From Streptomyces cellulosae (GTDB lineage: Bacteria; Actinomycetota; Actinomycetes; Streptomycetales; Streptomycetaceae): a DNA stretch of 64,000 nucleotides. The stretch is taken from assembly GCF_000721105.1 (NCBI RefSeq), contig NZ_JOEV01000037.1, positions 1 to 64,000 of the forward strand, in the 5' to 3' direction. Positions 36,701-45,033 of the stretch are shown piece by piece. How positions within the stretch are numbered: the stretch's first letter is position 1; the number at the start of each line of letters is the position of its first letter. A model generated the notes under the pieces. It saw only the letters and a program-made list of their open reading frames with translations, ran no database searches and was not told where the DNA came from. A program made the translations under genes and the position numbers.

Positions 36701-39700
36701 AGCTCCACCTGGCGGGGGTGGAGGGCGTGGCCCGGCAACTGTGGCCGGACGGCGAGCGGGTGACCGTGCCGAGTCCTCCCTGGCGTCATGTCCCTCACTG
36801 GTTCCGTCGCGGCGCCCTGTCGAGGCGGCCGTCCGGAGCGGGCGGCCACTGTCTGCTGGGGGCGCGGGTGGAGGATCCCGGCACGGACCGTGTCCTGTGG
36901 CACGGAGACATCGGCACCCAGGGTTGGAACCGGCAGCCGGCCACGCTGCACGGCAGACCTGTGCTGACGCTGCCCGACTGCGCGGAACTCATGATCGCCG
37001 CCGCAACCGCCACGAACCCTACGGCCATCGAGTCAGTACGCGTCGAGGACCTGGCGATTCACCATTGGCTGCCGATCTCTGCCAGCACGCCTGTCACAAC
37101 CGTCTGGGAGCCGGAGGGACGCGATCGGGCAACCGTCGGCATCCACTCACGATCCGCCTCCGGCGCCTGGCTGTGCCATGCCTCGGCCCGTGTTCTCACC
37201 CGCCCCGAACCGCTGACGCGACGTGAACCGGTACCGGGAGGGACCGCTCCCTTCGAAGTCGGCTTCCCCGTACCCGCCGCCGAGGAGCACGCACCGGACC
37301 CACGACCTCACGGAACGCTCCTCCACGCCGTCCTGCACGCAGCGGCCCGTCCGGACCGTCCGGCCAGCGAGGTTCCCGGGGCGGACCCCGCACCGTCCGC
37401 AACGGAAGACGTTCCGGTCTCCGTACGGTCTCTGCAGGTACGGCTGCAGGTTCCTGCCCCTGCCGAAACCCGGGTGCGGTGCCTGCCACGTACCGGCGAA
37501 CCGGCCACCGGCGACACCGCCGGCCGGTCGTCCCATCGCGGCGTGTGGGACCTCCATGCGGAGGACGCCGGGGGACACGAGCTGATCGTGGCCCGCGAGA
37601 TGCGGCTGCGGGCCATCGAGCCGGGGGAGGTCCCGCAGCCGTTCGAGGAAGCCACCTATGAGATCGAGTGGGAGAAAGCACCTGTCTCCCTCCCCGCTCC
37701 CCCGACGCACGTCCTCCTGGTGACGGACCAGTCCGACAGCAGCAGGAACCCCTGTGCCGCTGCCCTCAAGTCGGCACTCCGGGAACAAGGCGTCGAGGTG
37801 GCGGTCGCGGACCGCCGGGCCGATTCCTTCGAGGGCCTGCTGGACACCTGGCGCGCGGGGACACACGACGGGCGGGCTGCCCTGGTCATGCTCCTGACGG
37901 ACGGCGCCGAACCGCCCGGCGCCTGTCGGGGGCTTCACGCCGCCGCGGACGTCGTCCGCCGTGTGGCCGCGGATCCTCGGCACCTGTCGGTTCCCCGGCT
38001 GTGGCTCGTGACCGAACGTGCCCGGTCCGTAGTGCCTCCCGAGACGGGGAACCCCGACCTGGCCTGTCTTCGCGGACTCGTGCGCGTGCTGGCCCTGGAG
38101 CACCCCGCTCTGCGTACCACGCTGGTGGACGTAGACCCGCACCCCGGTCTCGTCGACGACCTGGCCCAGGAGCTGTGCTCCGACGGCGATGCCGACGAGG
38201 TGGCCTGGCGCGGAGGCACCCGCTTCGTCGCCCGACTGGCTGCCGCGGACTCGGATGACACGTCCGTAAGAGTGCCCTTCGCGCGTTCCGATGGCGCCTA
38301 CATCGTGACGGGCGGACTGACCGGCCTCGGCCTGGCGACGGCGCGACGACTGGCCGAACAGGGCGCGGGCCGCATCGTCCTGAACGGCCGCCGTGCCCCG
38401 GACGCCGCGACGCAGGCCGTCCTCACCGAACTCGGCGAGCTCGGCACCTCCCTCGTCGTGGTGCGGGGTGACATCACTCAACCCGGTGTGGCCGCGCGTC
38501 TGGTCGAGGCGGCCCTGTCCGAAGGACATTCCCTGTGCGGCGTCGCGCACGCCGCGGCCGTACTCCACGACCGCATCATCACCGACCTGTCGTCGTCCGA
38601 CATCGACACCGTCGTCCGGCCGAAGGTCACCGGAGCCCTCCAGTTGGAGGCGGCCACCGCCGGGCACGATCTCGACTGGTGGCTGGCGTTCAGCTCCGCC
38701 GCCGCGCTCTTCGGCTCCCCCGGGCAGGCTGCCTACGCGGCTGCCAACGCCTGGTTGGACGCGCATGCCCACCGCCGCCGGGCCGTCGGTCTGCCGGCGA
38801 CCGCCATCGCCTGGGGTCCCTGGGCATCGGTGGGTGCGGCACCCCGCAATCCCGCCGTGAACTCCGCCCTGGCTCTCGAACCGCTCAGCCTCACCGAGGG
38901 AATGGAGGCCCTCCAGGCGCTCGCCACCCGGGGCAGGACGCACACCGGCGTGGTGCATCTGGACGCACGCCGGGTTCTGGAGGCCTTCCCCGGACTGGAC
39001 GCGGTCCCGTTCTTCGCGGGGGTTCTGGCCGGCAGTGGTCTGCCCGACGACGACTGGGGCGGCCCGGGATGCATCGAGACGCTCGGCGAAGCGGCCCCCG
39101 CCAAGGTCTACGAACGCCTCGTCAGCCGTACGGCCGCCGTCATGGGACGCGCGGTCCAGGACCTGGACGAGAACATCGCGCTGACCGACCTCGGCCTCGA
39201 CTCCCTCATGACCGTACGGATCCAGAACGCCGCCAAGCAGGACTTCGCGGTGGCCTTGCCGGCTCCTCTCCTTCTGCGGGGCGCGAGTCTTCGCGTCCTC
39301 GGTGACGCGGTGCTGCGGGAGCTGGGTCTGGTGCGCGCTGAACCGAGTGACGCGACGGCAGACGCACAACCCGAGGACCCCGGGCCCCATGGCATCAGCG
39401 CCGGGACGATGCCGGCGCTGCCGACCACGCTGGAGCCTCGCGATGCCGCGGAGCGTCTGGTGGCCGGCGTCTGGAACGAGATTTTCGGACGGCGGCCAAA
39501 AGACGTCAACCAGGACTTCATCGCTGCCGGTGGTGACCAGCGCACTGCCCATGACCTGGTGGAGGGCATCCGTCGGCGCCTGGATGCCCCCGCCCCGGGT
39601 CTTACCGCGGAACGTGTCCTCGCCCCTTCCACCGTCGCCGGCCTCGCGGACCTGATCCGGCCCGTGATGCTCGGAACGGGCGACTCCGTGCTCCGTGTCC

Positions 39701-40506
39701 TGCGCGACGCCGAGCCCGGCAGTCACCGCCCCGCCCTGTTCACCTTTCACCCCGCCGGCGGCCCGACATCGGTCTACCGGCCACTCGTCCAGCTGCTTCC
39801 GCCCACCCAGCCGGTGTACGGATTCGACCGCGTGGACTCCCTCGGGACGATGGAGGAGAAGGCCGCTCACTACATCGCTCTCATCCGGGAGCTCCAGCCA
39901 CAGGGGCCGTACCACTTGCTGGGCTGGTCGTTCGGCGGCTGTCTCGCCTACGAGGTCGCCCGCCGGCTCCGCGAAACGGGCAGCGCCGTGGGCTTCCTCG
40001 GACTCATCGACACCATCCTGCCGGCAGCTCTGCCGGGCCTGGAATCCGAGCAGATGCTCATCGAACGGTTCGGCCGCTTCGCCGAATACGTCGAGAAGAC
40101 GTACGGACGCCGACTCGACCTGCCCTACGAGGAACTGGCTGCCACGCCTGACGAGCAGCAGATCGACGTGGTCATGCGGCTCGTTGCCGAAGCCGGGCTC
40201 GACATGAGCCCGGGAATCATGGAGCACCAGCGAACGTCCTACATCGACGCGCGTGTGGGAGAGCGGTACGAGCCTCAGCGGTATCCGGGCCACATCGTGC
40301 TCTATCGCGCCCAGGAGGCACAGCCGCTGACCACGGCCCTCGACCCCCGTTACGTGCGCAGCGAGGCAGACCTCGGATGGGCGCCGTTGTGCCCGTCGCT
40401 CGAGGTCGTACCCGTCCCTGGCGACCACTTGTCGCTCATCGACCCGCCTCATGTCGAGGTCATCGCGCAGCACCTCGCCAAAGCCCTTGAAGTGCAGGGC
40501 GACTGA
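33724..40506 (+). CDS. Type I polyketide synthase, ACP-KS-AT-DH(degenerate)-KR-ACP-carrier(inactive)-TE
   Basis: A 2260-residue single-module synthase. Loading ACP about 33-104 (S67 in GLTSRD). KS 131-556 with C302 (DTACSSS), H437 (VEAHGTGT) and H477. AT 682-1000 with S771 (GHSMGE) and catalytic H875 in GAGH. A DH-like region at 1034-1300 where the catalytic histidine motif is replaced (WNRQPATLHG). KR with TGGLTGLG at 1529, K1634, S1658, Y1671 and an LHD motif suggesting B-type reduction. ACP at 1793-1866 (S1827). A third carrier-like domain at 1905-1980 has Gln1939 where the phosphopantetheine serine belongs. TE 1995-2260 with S2069 (GWSFGG), D2096 and H2235. Predicted product: a once-extended, beta-hydroxy, probably alpha-alkylated fatty acid. 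Confidence 0.93.
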   Translation: MTTTHGGDAGSEPTRTEQASPPGAPGTKKPTAAEIRSMLRHLVADMCGVPGDELDGERPLTEYGLTSRDAVGLSGRLEQLLDRTLPATLVWENPSIEQLVRSLASGDPREQSTRTPAAAEPTDGNDHTGADAIAVLGLGCRLPGGINGPDAFWEGLLTGTDVVGQVPDERWQPFDDGASETAAVLARTTRWGAFLDDIEGFDADFFGITSGEAEVMDPQQRLLLEVGCEALDHAGVPLSALQGSATGVFVGLSALEYGHLTTADVSEVRPWTSTGAAGSIAANRMSYLFDLRGPSMTIDTACSSSLVAVHQACRSLRNGECDTALAAGVNVLLSPAITANFDQVGALSPDGRCKPFDARADGIVRGEGCGVVVLKRLADAQRDGDRILAVVRGTAVNSDGRSAGLMAPNPVAQEAVLRSALRDADVDAAAVGYVEAHGTGTLLGDPIEAGALGAVLGRGRPADRPLLIGSVKSNLGHLEGAAGIVGLIKTVLSLHHGKLPASLHFQSPNPHIDFAELGLRVVAEPTPWPTGCGRPAVAGVSAFGFGGTNAHAVLQQAPGPAPSPSETPRRGRRDTMDTRERTAEGVPHILTVTARSQDRLGDVATGLAQWLNAQGRALSLTDVCHTLAHQRRGPAGAAVVGRGLHDLTAALVALARGETPTCVVPPRTAPASEADRRTPRRPVLVFSGYGSQWTGMGRRLLREDPVFTAAVVELDPVFEAETGTSLTDLISRTDEGASVDRTQPLLFGLQLTLAGTLRAYGVEPGAVIGHSMGEVTAAVVAGALDTRDGLRVILARSTRLAAIDQERTGAMAAVELPEEARADVLGRYPDVGIAVYASPQRCTVTGPGGPVARIVDEVEAQGRLARLLPVGGAGHSPAVDTVLPALRDALDGIRPRDATVPWYGTVLDDPRADVHAGADYWCANARRPVRFQQAVAAAADDGHDLFLEISPHPIALVPITETLDAVAPGYGRVLSTLRRDSDESVHLRTALAKLHLAGVEGVARQLWPDGERVTVPSPPWRHVPHWFRRGALSRRPSGAGGHCLLGARVEDPGTDRVLWHGDIGTQGWNRQPATLHGRPVLTLPDCAELMIAAATATNPTAIESVRVEDLAIHHWLPISASTPVTTVWEPEGRDRATVGIHSRSASGAWLCHASARVLTRPEPLTRREPVPGGTAPFEVGFPVPAAEEHAPDPRPHGTLLHAVLHAAARPDRPASEVPGADPAPSATEDVPVSVRSLQVRLQVPAPAETRVRCLPRTGEPATGDTAGRSSHRGVWDLHAEDAGGHELIVAREMRLRAIEPGEVPQPFEEATYEIEWEKAPVSLPAPPTHVLLVTDQSDSSRNPCAAALKSALREQGVEVAVADRRADSFEGLLDTWRAGTHDGRAALVMLLTDGAEPPGACRGLHAAADVVRRVAADPRHLSVPRLWLVTERARSVVPPETGNPDLACLRGLVRVLALEHPALRTTLVDVDPHPGLVDDLAQELCSDGDADEVAWRGGTRFVARLAAADSDDTSVRVPFARSDGAYIVTGGLTGLGLATARRLAEQGAGRIVLNGRRAPDAATQAVLTELGELGTSLVVVRGDITQPGVAARLVEAALSEGHSLCGVAHAAAVLHDRIITDLSSSDIDTVVRPKVTGALQLEAATAGHDLDWWLAFSSAAALFGSPGQAAYAAANAWLDAHAHRRRAVGLPATAIAWGPWASVGAAPRNPAVNSALALEPLSLTEGMEALQALATRGRTHTGVVHLDARRVLEAFPGLDAVPFFAGVLAGSGLPDDDWGGPGCIETLGEAAPAKVYERLVSRTAAVMGRAVQDLDENIALTDLGLDSLMTVRIQNAAKQDFAVALPAPLLLRGASLRVLGDAVLRELGLVRAEPSDATADAQPEDPGPHGISAGTMPALPTTLEPRDAAERLVAGVWNEIFGRRPKDVNQDFIAAGGDQRTAHDLVEGIRRRLDAPAPGLTAERVLAPSTVAGLADLIRPVMLGTGDSVLRVLRDAEPGSHRPALFTFHPAGGPTSVYRPLVQLLPPTQPVYGFDRVDSLGTMEEKAAHYIALIRELQPQGPYHLLGWSFGGCLAYEVARRLRETGSAVGFLGLIDTILPAALPGLESEQMLIERFGRFAEYVEKTYGRRLDLPYEELAATPDEQQIDVVMRLVAEAGLDMSPGIMEHQRTSYIDARVGERYEPQRYPGHIVLYRAQEAQPLTTALDPRYVRSEADLGWAPLCPSLEVVPVPGDHLSLIDPPHVEVIAQHLAKALEVQGD

Positions 40507-40741
40507 CACGCGGCGACGCATGGCGTGACGTGCCGCTCGGGTCCTGTTGCGGGGGGGCGGGTGGCCGTCAGGCGGTGCGGGCGGCAGTACCAGTTCCTGG
40601 ACCGGGCCGAACGCCCTCACTCCGCCGTCGGCCGTCTCCCGCCCGAGGAGCGTGAGGCCGGATGCCGCCCCAGGAGGGTGAGGCCGGGTGCCGCCGTTCG
40701 TCGGCTGCCCGGCCACCGCCCGAAAACACCCGAACCGTCCG

Positions 40742-42082
40742 CTACGGAACCCGCGTCGGCTCACTCTGGAAGGTGCGCAGACGGTCCTCGCCCACGCGCG
40801 CCCTGGCCTGCGGGTCCGTCACCCCCAGCCCCGGGCGCGGAGCGAGACACAGCACGCCCACCTTGCCGATGTGCTCGTTGGTCTGAACACTCCTGACGGC
40901 CGTAGCGACCTCGTCCAGTGTGTACGTCTTCGACAGGGCCGGCAGCAAACGGCCCATGGTGAACAGCCGGTTGACTTCCCACTGTTCATGCAGGTTGGCC
41001 CCGTGGCTTCCGATGATCCTCTTGAGCCGCATCCACAAGTAGCGGTTGTCGTAGGTGTGCTGGTACCCGGTACTGGAACCGCATGTGACCACTGTCCCTC
41101 CGCGTCTGGCGAGAAAGACCGAGGCTCCGAACGTCTTCTCGCCGACGTGCTCGAAGACGATGTGCGGGTCGTCACCCACCGCGTCACGCACAGCGGTGCC
41201 GAGCCTCTTCCAACCCTCCGGCCGCTGCAGCAGGGTGGGGTCACCCTCGTCGAGCTCCGAGCGGTTGATGACGGCCTCGCATCCGAGGGACCGCAACAGG
41301 TCCGCCTTCTGGCGGGAGTTCACCACGCCGACCGGAATGCCGCCGCCGTTGCGGACGAGTTGGACCGCGTAGGAACCGAGACCGCCGGTCGCCCCCCAGA
41401 TCAGCACTACATCGCCCTGTTTCATCTGCGCGCCGCGATCGCTGACCAGCATGCGGTACGCCGTGCCGGCACACAGGGGATTGGCGGCGGCCTCTTCCCA
41501 GCTGAGCAGCGCCGGCTTGGGCATCAGTTGGCTCGCCCGCACGATCGCGTAGTGCGCCAGTCCGCCGAAGTTCGTCTCGAAACCCCACGCCTTCTGTCCG
41601 TGGCCGAGCATGCCGTCCCGATGTGTCTCATGGTCCTGGTCGTCGACGTACGCCGTCGCCACCACCACGTGGTCTCCGACCCTCCACTTGCGCACGGACG
41701 ACCCCGTGCGCACGATGACGCCTGCGGCGTCCGACCCGACCACGTGGTACGGGAGGTCATGGCGCCGCTCCCACCCGCCTGCCTTTCCCATCTGTTTCAG
41801 GAACTGAAACGTCGGCAGGGGCTCGAACATCGCGGTCCACACGGTGTTGTAGTTGACGGAGCTCGCCATCACGGCGATCAGTGCTTCGTCCGGGGCCAGT
41901 TCGGGCATCGGGACCTGGTCCACGGACAGGGACTTCCGCACGTCCTTCTCGTCGGTGTCCTGGAACATCTTGGTGTCGGCCAGATGCACCGTCGCCGCGG
42001 CGAACTGGTCGGGCAGGGGCAGCTTCTCCAGCGTGGCCCCGTCGGCACCCGCGATGACGGCTTCGGACATGGTCGTGCTCAT
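40742..42082 (-). CDS. ccr: Crotonyl-CoA carboxylase/reductase
   Basis: A 446-residue CCR, the NADPH-dependent enzyme that reductively carboxylates 2-enoyl-CoA to an alkylmalonyl-CoA extender unit. Family marks are SSVNYNTVWTAMFEP, DLPYHVVGSDAAGVIVRTG, KAWGFETNFGGLAHYAIVR, QMKQGDVVLIWGATGGLGSY and RLKRIIGSHGANLHEQWE. The CO2-binding residues I recall from the family, Asn, Phe-Glu and His, are seen as N79, F168-E169 and the His of IGSH (360). ATG 42082 is chosen because GGGGAGA precedes it; longer in-frame extensions are not protein-like. It converges on the PKS gene, whose AT has an unusual specificity motif, so it probably supplies the extender. Confidence 0.93.
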   Translation of the reverse strand: MSTTMSEAVIAGADGATLEKLPLPDQFAAATVHLADTKMFQDTDEKDVRKSLSVDQVPMPELAPDEALIAVMASSVNYNTVWTAMFEPLPTFQFLKQMGKAGGWERRHDLPYHVVGSDAAGVIVRTGSSVRKWRVGDHVVVATAYVDDQDHETHRDGMLGHGQKAWGFETNFGGLAHYAIVRASQLMPKPALLSWEEAAANPLCAGTAYRMLVSDRGAQMKQGDVVLIWGATGGLGSYAVQLVRNGGGIPVGVVNSRQKADLLRSLGCEAVINRSELDEGDPTLLQRPEGWKRLGTAVRDAVGDDPHIVFEHVGEKTFGASVFLARRGGTVVTCGSSTGYQHTYDNRYLWMRLKRIIGSHGANLHEQWEVNRLFTMGRLLPALSKTYTLDEVATAVRSVQTNEHIGKVGVLCLAPRPGLGVTDPQARARVGEDRLRTFQSEPTRVP

Positions 42083-42498
42083 TGAGTCTCCCCAATTCCC
42101 GGGCTGCGTGAGGCTGCCCTTCAGTTCACCGGCTGATGGTCCCCGCCACTTGTACAAAGCAAGCTGCCTGCCTCGTCGCGCCGCAACCGCACAGTCCTCC
42201 ATCTGGCTCCTGCCCGCGAGGAGGACCCCTGTCGGCAACGGGTGGAACGGCATCCGCGCCTTCGCGCGAAGGGCGTAACGGCCTACAGGAAGGGCGATCA
42301 GGTGGGGGACGGAAGGCCGGAGCCTCGGCCGGGATGACGGCCGCACCCTGCGGCGGACGTCCACCCTCCCGCAGCCGGCCAAGCCCGACAGATAATCACA
42401 TTTCCCTAAAAACGGTGTGTCGGCTGGCATTCGATAGCCGACCTCGACACGGTATGCATGTGTATGTCGATATTGCCCCTGATCCCCGCTGGTACACG
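42083..42498. other. Divergent regulatory region between ccr and the esterase gene
   Basis: About 415 bases holding promoters in both directions. An AT-rich stretch (GATAATCACATTTCCCTAAA at 42390-42409) is the likeliest promoter area for the esterase gene. No recognised operator. Confidence 0.5.
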
Positions 42499-43497
42499 AT
42501 GCTCACCAGCCGGGCACGCCTCACCGGCTGCTCGCTCCTGGCCTGTCTCCTGCTCCTCACACCGCTGTACGGCACCGCGACAGCCGCGGCCGGCGACGGC
42601 GTGGAGCAAACGTCCCGGTCGGCCGACACCGGCGCCCGGATCACAGCCGTCAGCGAACTCGACGCCCGCACGCTGGACATGACCGTCCGGTCACGGGCCA
42701 TGCGAAGCTCCGTACGGGTCCGCGTCATTCTCCCCAAGAGCTGGAGGAGCGAGCGGAGACGCACGTTCCCTGTGCTCTACATGCTGCACGGCGGGGAGGA
42801 CGACTACACCTCCTGGACGCGCGAGACGGACGTCGAGGCACTGGCGGAGAACTCCGAGGTACTTGTCGTGATGCCCGACGGCGGCAGACACGGCTACTAC
42901 TCCGACTGGTACGTCGGCACGCCCCGCTGGGAGACGTTCCACACCGTCGAACTGGTCCGGCTCATGGAGAGGAGATTCCGCGCGAACTCCTCCCGTGCCG
43001 TCCTGGGTCTGTCCATGGGGGGCTTCGGCGCCCTCAACTACGCGGCGCGTCACCGGGGCATGTACCGGTACGTGGCGTCCATGAGCTCGTACGTCGACCT
43101 CGACGAACCCTCGGTGCGTTACCTCCTCGGCCTCACCTCCGCCATGGAAGGCGTCGACCTCAAGCAGGTCTGGGGCGACCCGAAGGAACGCGACGACATC
43201 TGGCGGGCTCACAACCCGGCCGCCCGGCCACGCGCCTTCCGCGGCACGAAGGTGCACCTGTCCGCGGGAAGCGGAACGCCCGGACCGATGGACGAGGGCC
43301 ATTCGTTCCCTGTGCTCGTGGTGGGCTCGGCGGCGGAAACAGCACTTCCGGCATCGGTGAAGAGATTTGCCGAATCGCTCCGGTCGGTGGGCGTGGATGT
43401 CTCGACGAACCTCTACGAACCCGGAACGCACTCCTGGCCCTACTGGCAGCGTGAACTGCACCTCATCTGGCCCACGGTGATGAAGGAACTCTCGTAA
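42499..43497 (+). CDS. Secreted antigen-85-type esterase/acyltransferase
   Basis: A 332-residue alpha/beta hydrolase of the esterase D/antigen 85 family (PF00756 type). A Sec signal peptide is clear (MLTSRARLTGCSLLACLLLL followed by ATAAA). The mature part has FPVLYMLHGGEDDYTSWTRE, VVMPDGGRHGYYSDWYVG, the nucleophile LGLSMGGFGALNYAARH and the late histidine PGTHSWPYWQ. In mycolate-producing bacteria this family transfers mycolic acids to trehalose; elsewhere members are plain esterases. ATG 42499 gives a good signal peptide; an in-frame ATG at 42454 is possible. Its position beside FAAL-PKS and ccr suggests it moves or cleaves the PKS product outside the membrane. Confidence 0.85.
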   Translation: MLTSRARLTGCSLLACLLLLTPLYGTATAAAGDGVEQTSRSADTGARITAVSELDARTLDMTVRSRAMRSSVRVRVILPKSWRSERRRTFPVLYMLHGGEDDYTSWTRETDVEALAENSEVLVVMPDGGRHGYYSDWYVGTPRWETFHTVELVRLMERRFRANSSRAVLGLSMGGFGALNYAARHRGMYRYVASMSSYVDLDEPSVRYLLGLTSAMEGVDLKQVWGDPKERDDIWRAHNPAARPRAFRGTKVHLSAGSGTPGPMDEGHSFPVLVVGSAAETALPASVKRFAESLRSVGVDVSTNLYEPGTHSWPYWQRELHLIWPTVMKELS

Positions 43498-43589
43498 CGA
43501 ACCCGGCTTCGTCCGTGAGCGGGGCGCGCTGTCCGCCCCACGGTCATCCCGGCAGGGGCGACAGGCGTACGACCAGGATCGAGGCAGGC

Positions 43590-44831
43590 ATGGGCCGAAC
43601 AGTAGTGATCTTTGCCGCGGGGTCGCGTGGGGACGTCCAGCCGTGCCTGGCCCTGGGCAGGGCACTGACCCGCCAGGGCGATGCCGTCCGCCTGCTGGCC
43701 AGTGCCCGCTACCGGCAACTGATCACCGAGGCGGGGCTGCAGTTCCACTCGCTCCCGGCGGACCCGAGCGAGATCATCGAATCTCCCGAAGGGCAGGAAC
43801 TGCTGGCCGGCCGACGCAACCCGGTGGCCTTCATCCGCGGCATGGACCGGATCATGCGGCCACTTTTCTCCCGCTTGCTGGCACAGACTCAGGCGGGTGC
43901 CGAGGGCGCCGACCTCGTTCTGGCGCCCACACTCGGTCTCCTCGGGGTCCACCTGAGCCAGTATCTGCGCATCCCGCACGCGATCATCCACTTCCAGCCG
44001 AGCCAGCCCACGGGAGCGTTCTCCCACCCGTTCACCCCGGCTGCGCGATTCCTCGGTCCGTTCGGGAACCGCCTCAGCTTCGAGGCGGTCGACCTGGGAT
44101 CGTGGCTGGTGTGCCGTCGGTACATCAACACATGGCGCAGGGAGGGACTCGGTCTTCCCGCCCTCTCCCGTCTCGGCCCCCGCCGCCGGGTGCGCCGGGC
44201 TCCCGTGCTGTGCGCGTTCAGCCCCACCGTCGTACCCCGGCCGCCCGACTGGGGACCCAACGTCCATCTGACCGGTTTCTGGCACCACGAACAGCCGCTG
44301 TGGAAACCGCCACGGCGCCTGCTCGGCTTCCTGGACGACGGGCCTCCACCGGTGTACGTGGGCTTCGGCAGCATGAAGACCAGCGACCCCGAGGCCACCG
44401 ACCGTGTCGTGCGCGCCGCGCTGCGAAGCGCGGGACTGCGTGGAGTCCTGGCCGGAGACCCTGCCACGAGCGATGACGACATGCTCGTGGTCGAGGACAC
44501 ACCCCACAGCTGGCTGTTCCCCCGTATGGCTGCGGTGGTCCACCACGGCGGTGCGGGCACCACTGCCGCGGCGCTGCGTTCTGGAGTGCCGTCCCTGGTC
44601 TGCCCCTTCTTCGGCGACCAGCCCTACTGGGCCGACCGGGTCCACAGCCTCGGAGTGGGGCCGAAGCCCCTGCCGTCCCGGCAGCTCACCGTCTCCGCTC
44701 TCGCCGGCCGCCTGCGAGCGGTCAGCGAGGACGGCGGCCATGCCGAGGCGGCCCGTCGGCTGGGCCGTGCGCTGACAGCCGAGGACGGTGTCGGACGTGC
44801 CTGCACCGTCCTGAACGAGCTTGTCGGGTAG
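43590..44831 (+). CDS. UGT-like glycosyltransferase (GT1)
   Basis: A 413-residue GT-B-fold glycosyltransferase, similar to bacterial sterol/flavonoid or rhamnosyl-type UGTs. The acceptor domain opens with VVIFAAGSRGDVQPCLALGR; the donor domain carries VYVGFGSMKTSDPEATDRVV and the nucleotide-sugar signature HHGGAGTTAAALRSGVPSLV, CPFFGDQPYWADRV. A GAGG ribosome site precedes ATG 43590, which is chosen over an upstream frame extension. It lies 92 bases after the esterase gene in the same direction, so they may be one transcript. The likely role is to glycosylate the lipid made by the PKS; the sugar and acceptor cannot be read from the sequence. Confidence 0.88.
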   Translation: MGRTVVIFAAGSRGDVQPCLALGRALTRQGDAVRLLASARYRQLITEAGLQFHSLPADPSEIIESPEGQELLAGRRNPVAFIRGMDRIMRPLFSRLLAQTQAGAEGADLVLAPTLGLLGVHLSQYLRIPHAIIHFQPSQPTGAFSHPFTPAARFLGPFGNRLSFEAVDLGSWLVCRRYINTWRREGLGLPALSRLGPRRRVRRAPVLCAFSPTVVPRPPDWGPNVHLTGFWHHEQPLWKPPRRLLGFLDDGPPPVYVGFGSMKTSDPEATDRVVRAALRSAGLRGVLAGDPATSDDDMLVVEDTPHSWLFPRMAAVVHHGGAGTTAAALRSGVPSLVCPFFGDQPYWADRVHSLGVGPKPLPSRQLTVSALAGRLRAVSEDGGHAEAARRLGRALTAEDGVGRACTVLNELVG

Positions 44832-44840
44832 CCCCCTTTC

Positions 44841-44917
44841 CCCGTCCCTCCCCGTCTTTCCCCGTCTTTCCCCGTCTTTCCCCGTCTTTCCCCGTCTTTC
44901 CCCGTCTTTCCCCGTCC
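44841..44917 (+). repeat. 10-bp tandem repeat between convergent genes
   Basis: The unit CCCGTCTTTC is repeated six times perfectly (44851-44910), with degenerate copies on both sides. It begins right after the glycosyltransferase stop and lies between it and the convergent SDR gene. The polypyrimidine run on one strand could pause transcription or form a triplex. Confidence 0.9.
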
Positions 44918-45033
44918 CGAGAGTCAACAGACCCACCCACGGTGCACGCGGCCCTGGGCCAGTTGGCCGTGGTCCGCGCTCGCCTCGTCGGCGCCGCCAC
45001 TCGTACGCCGCACTGGAGTACCGGCAGGTCGCG

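Noticed and set aside
37147..40764. Very long open frame (over 1200 codons) antisense to the PKS gene
   Set aside because: It mirrors the PKS codons: low-complexity Gly/Arg/Val-rich product with no recognisable domain. It is open only because of GC bias.
44720..45000. Lys/Gly/Asp repeat protein on the minus strand
   Set aside because: It is a translation of the 10-bp tandem repeat and has no supporting signals.
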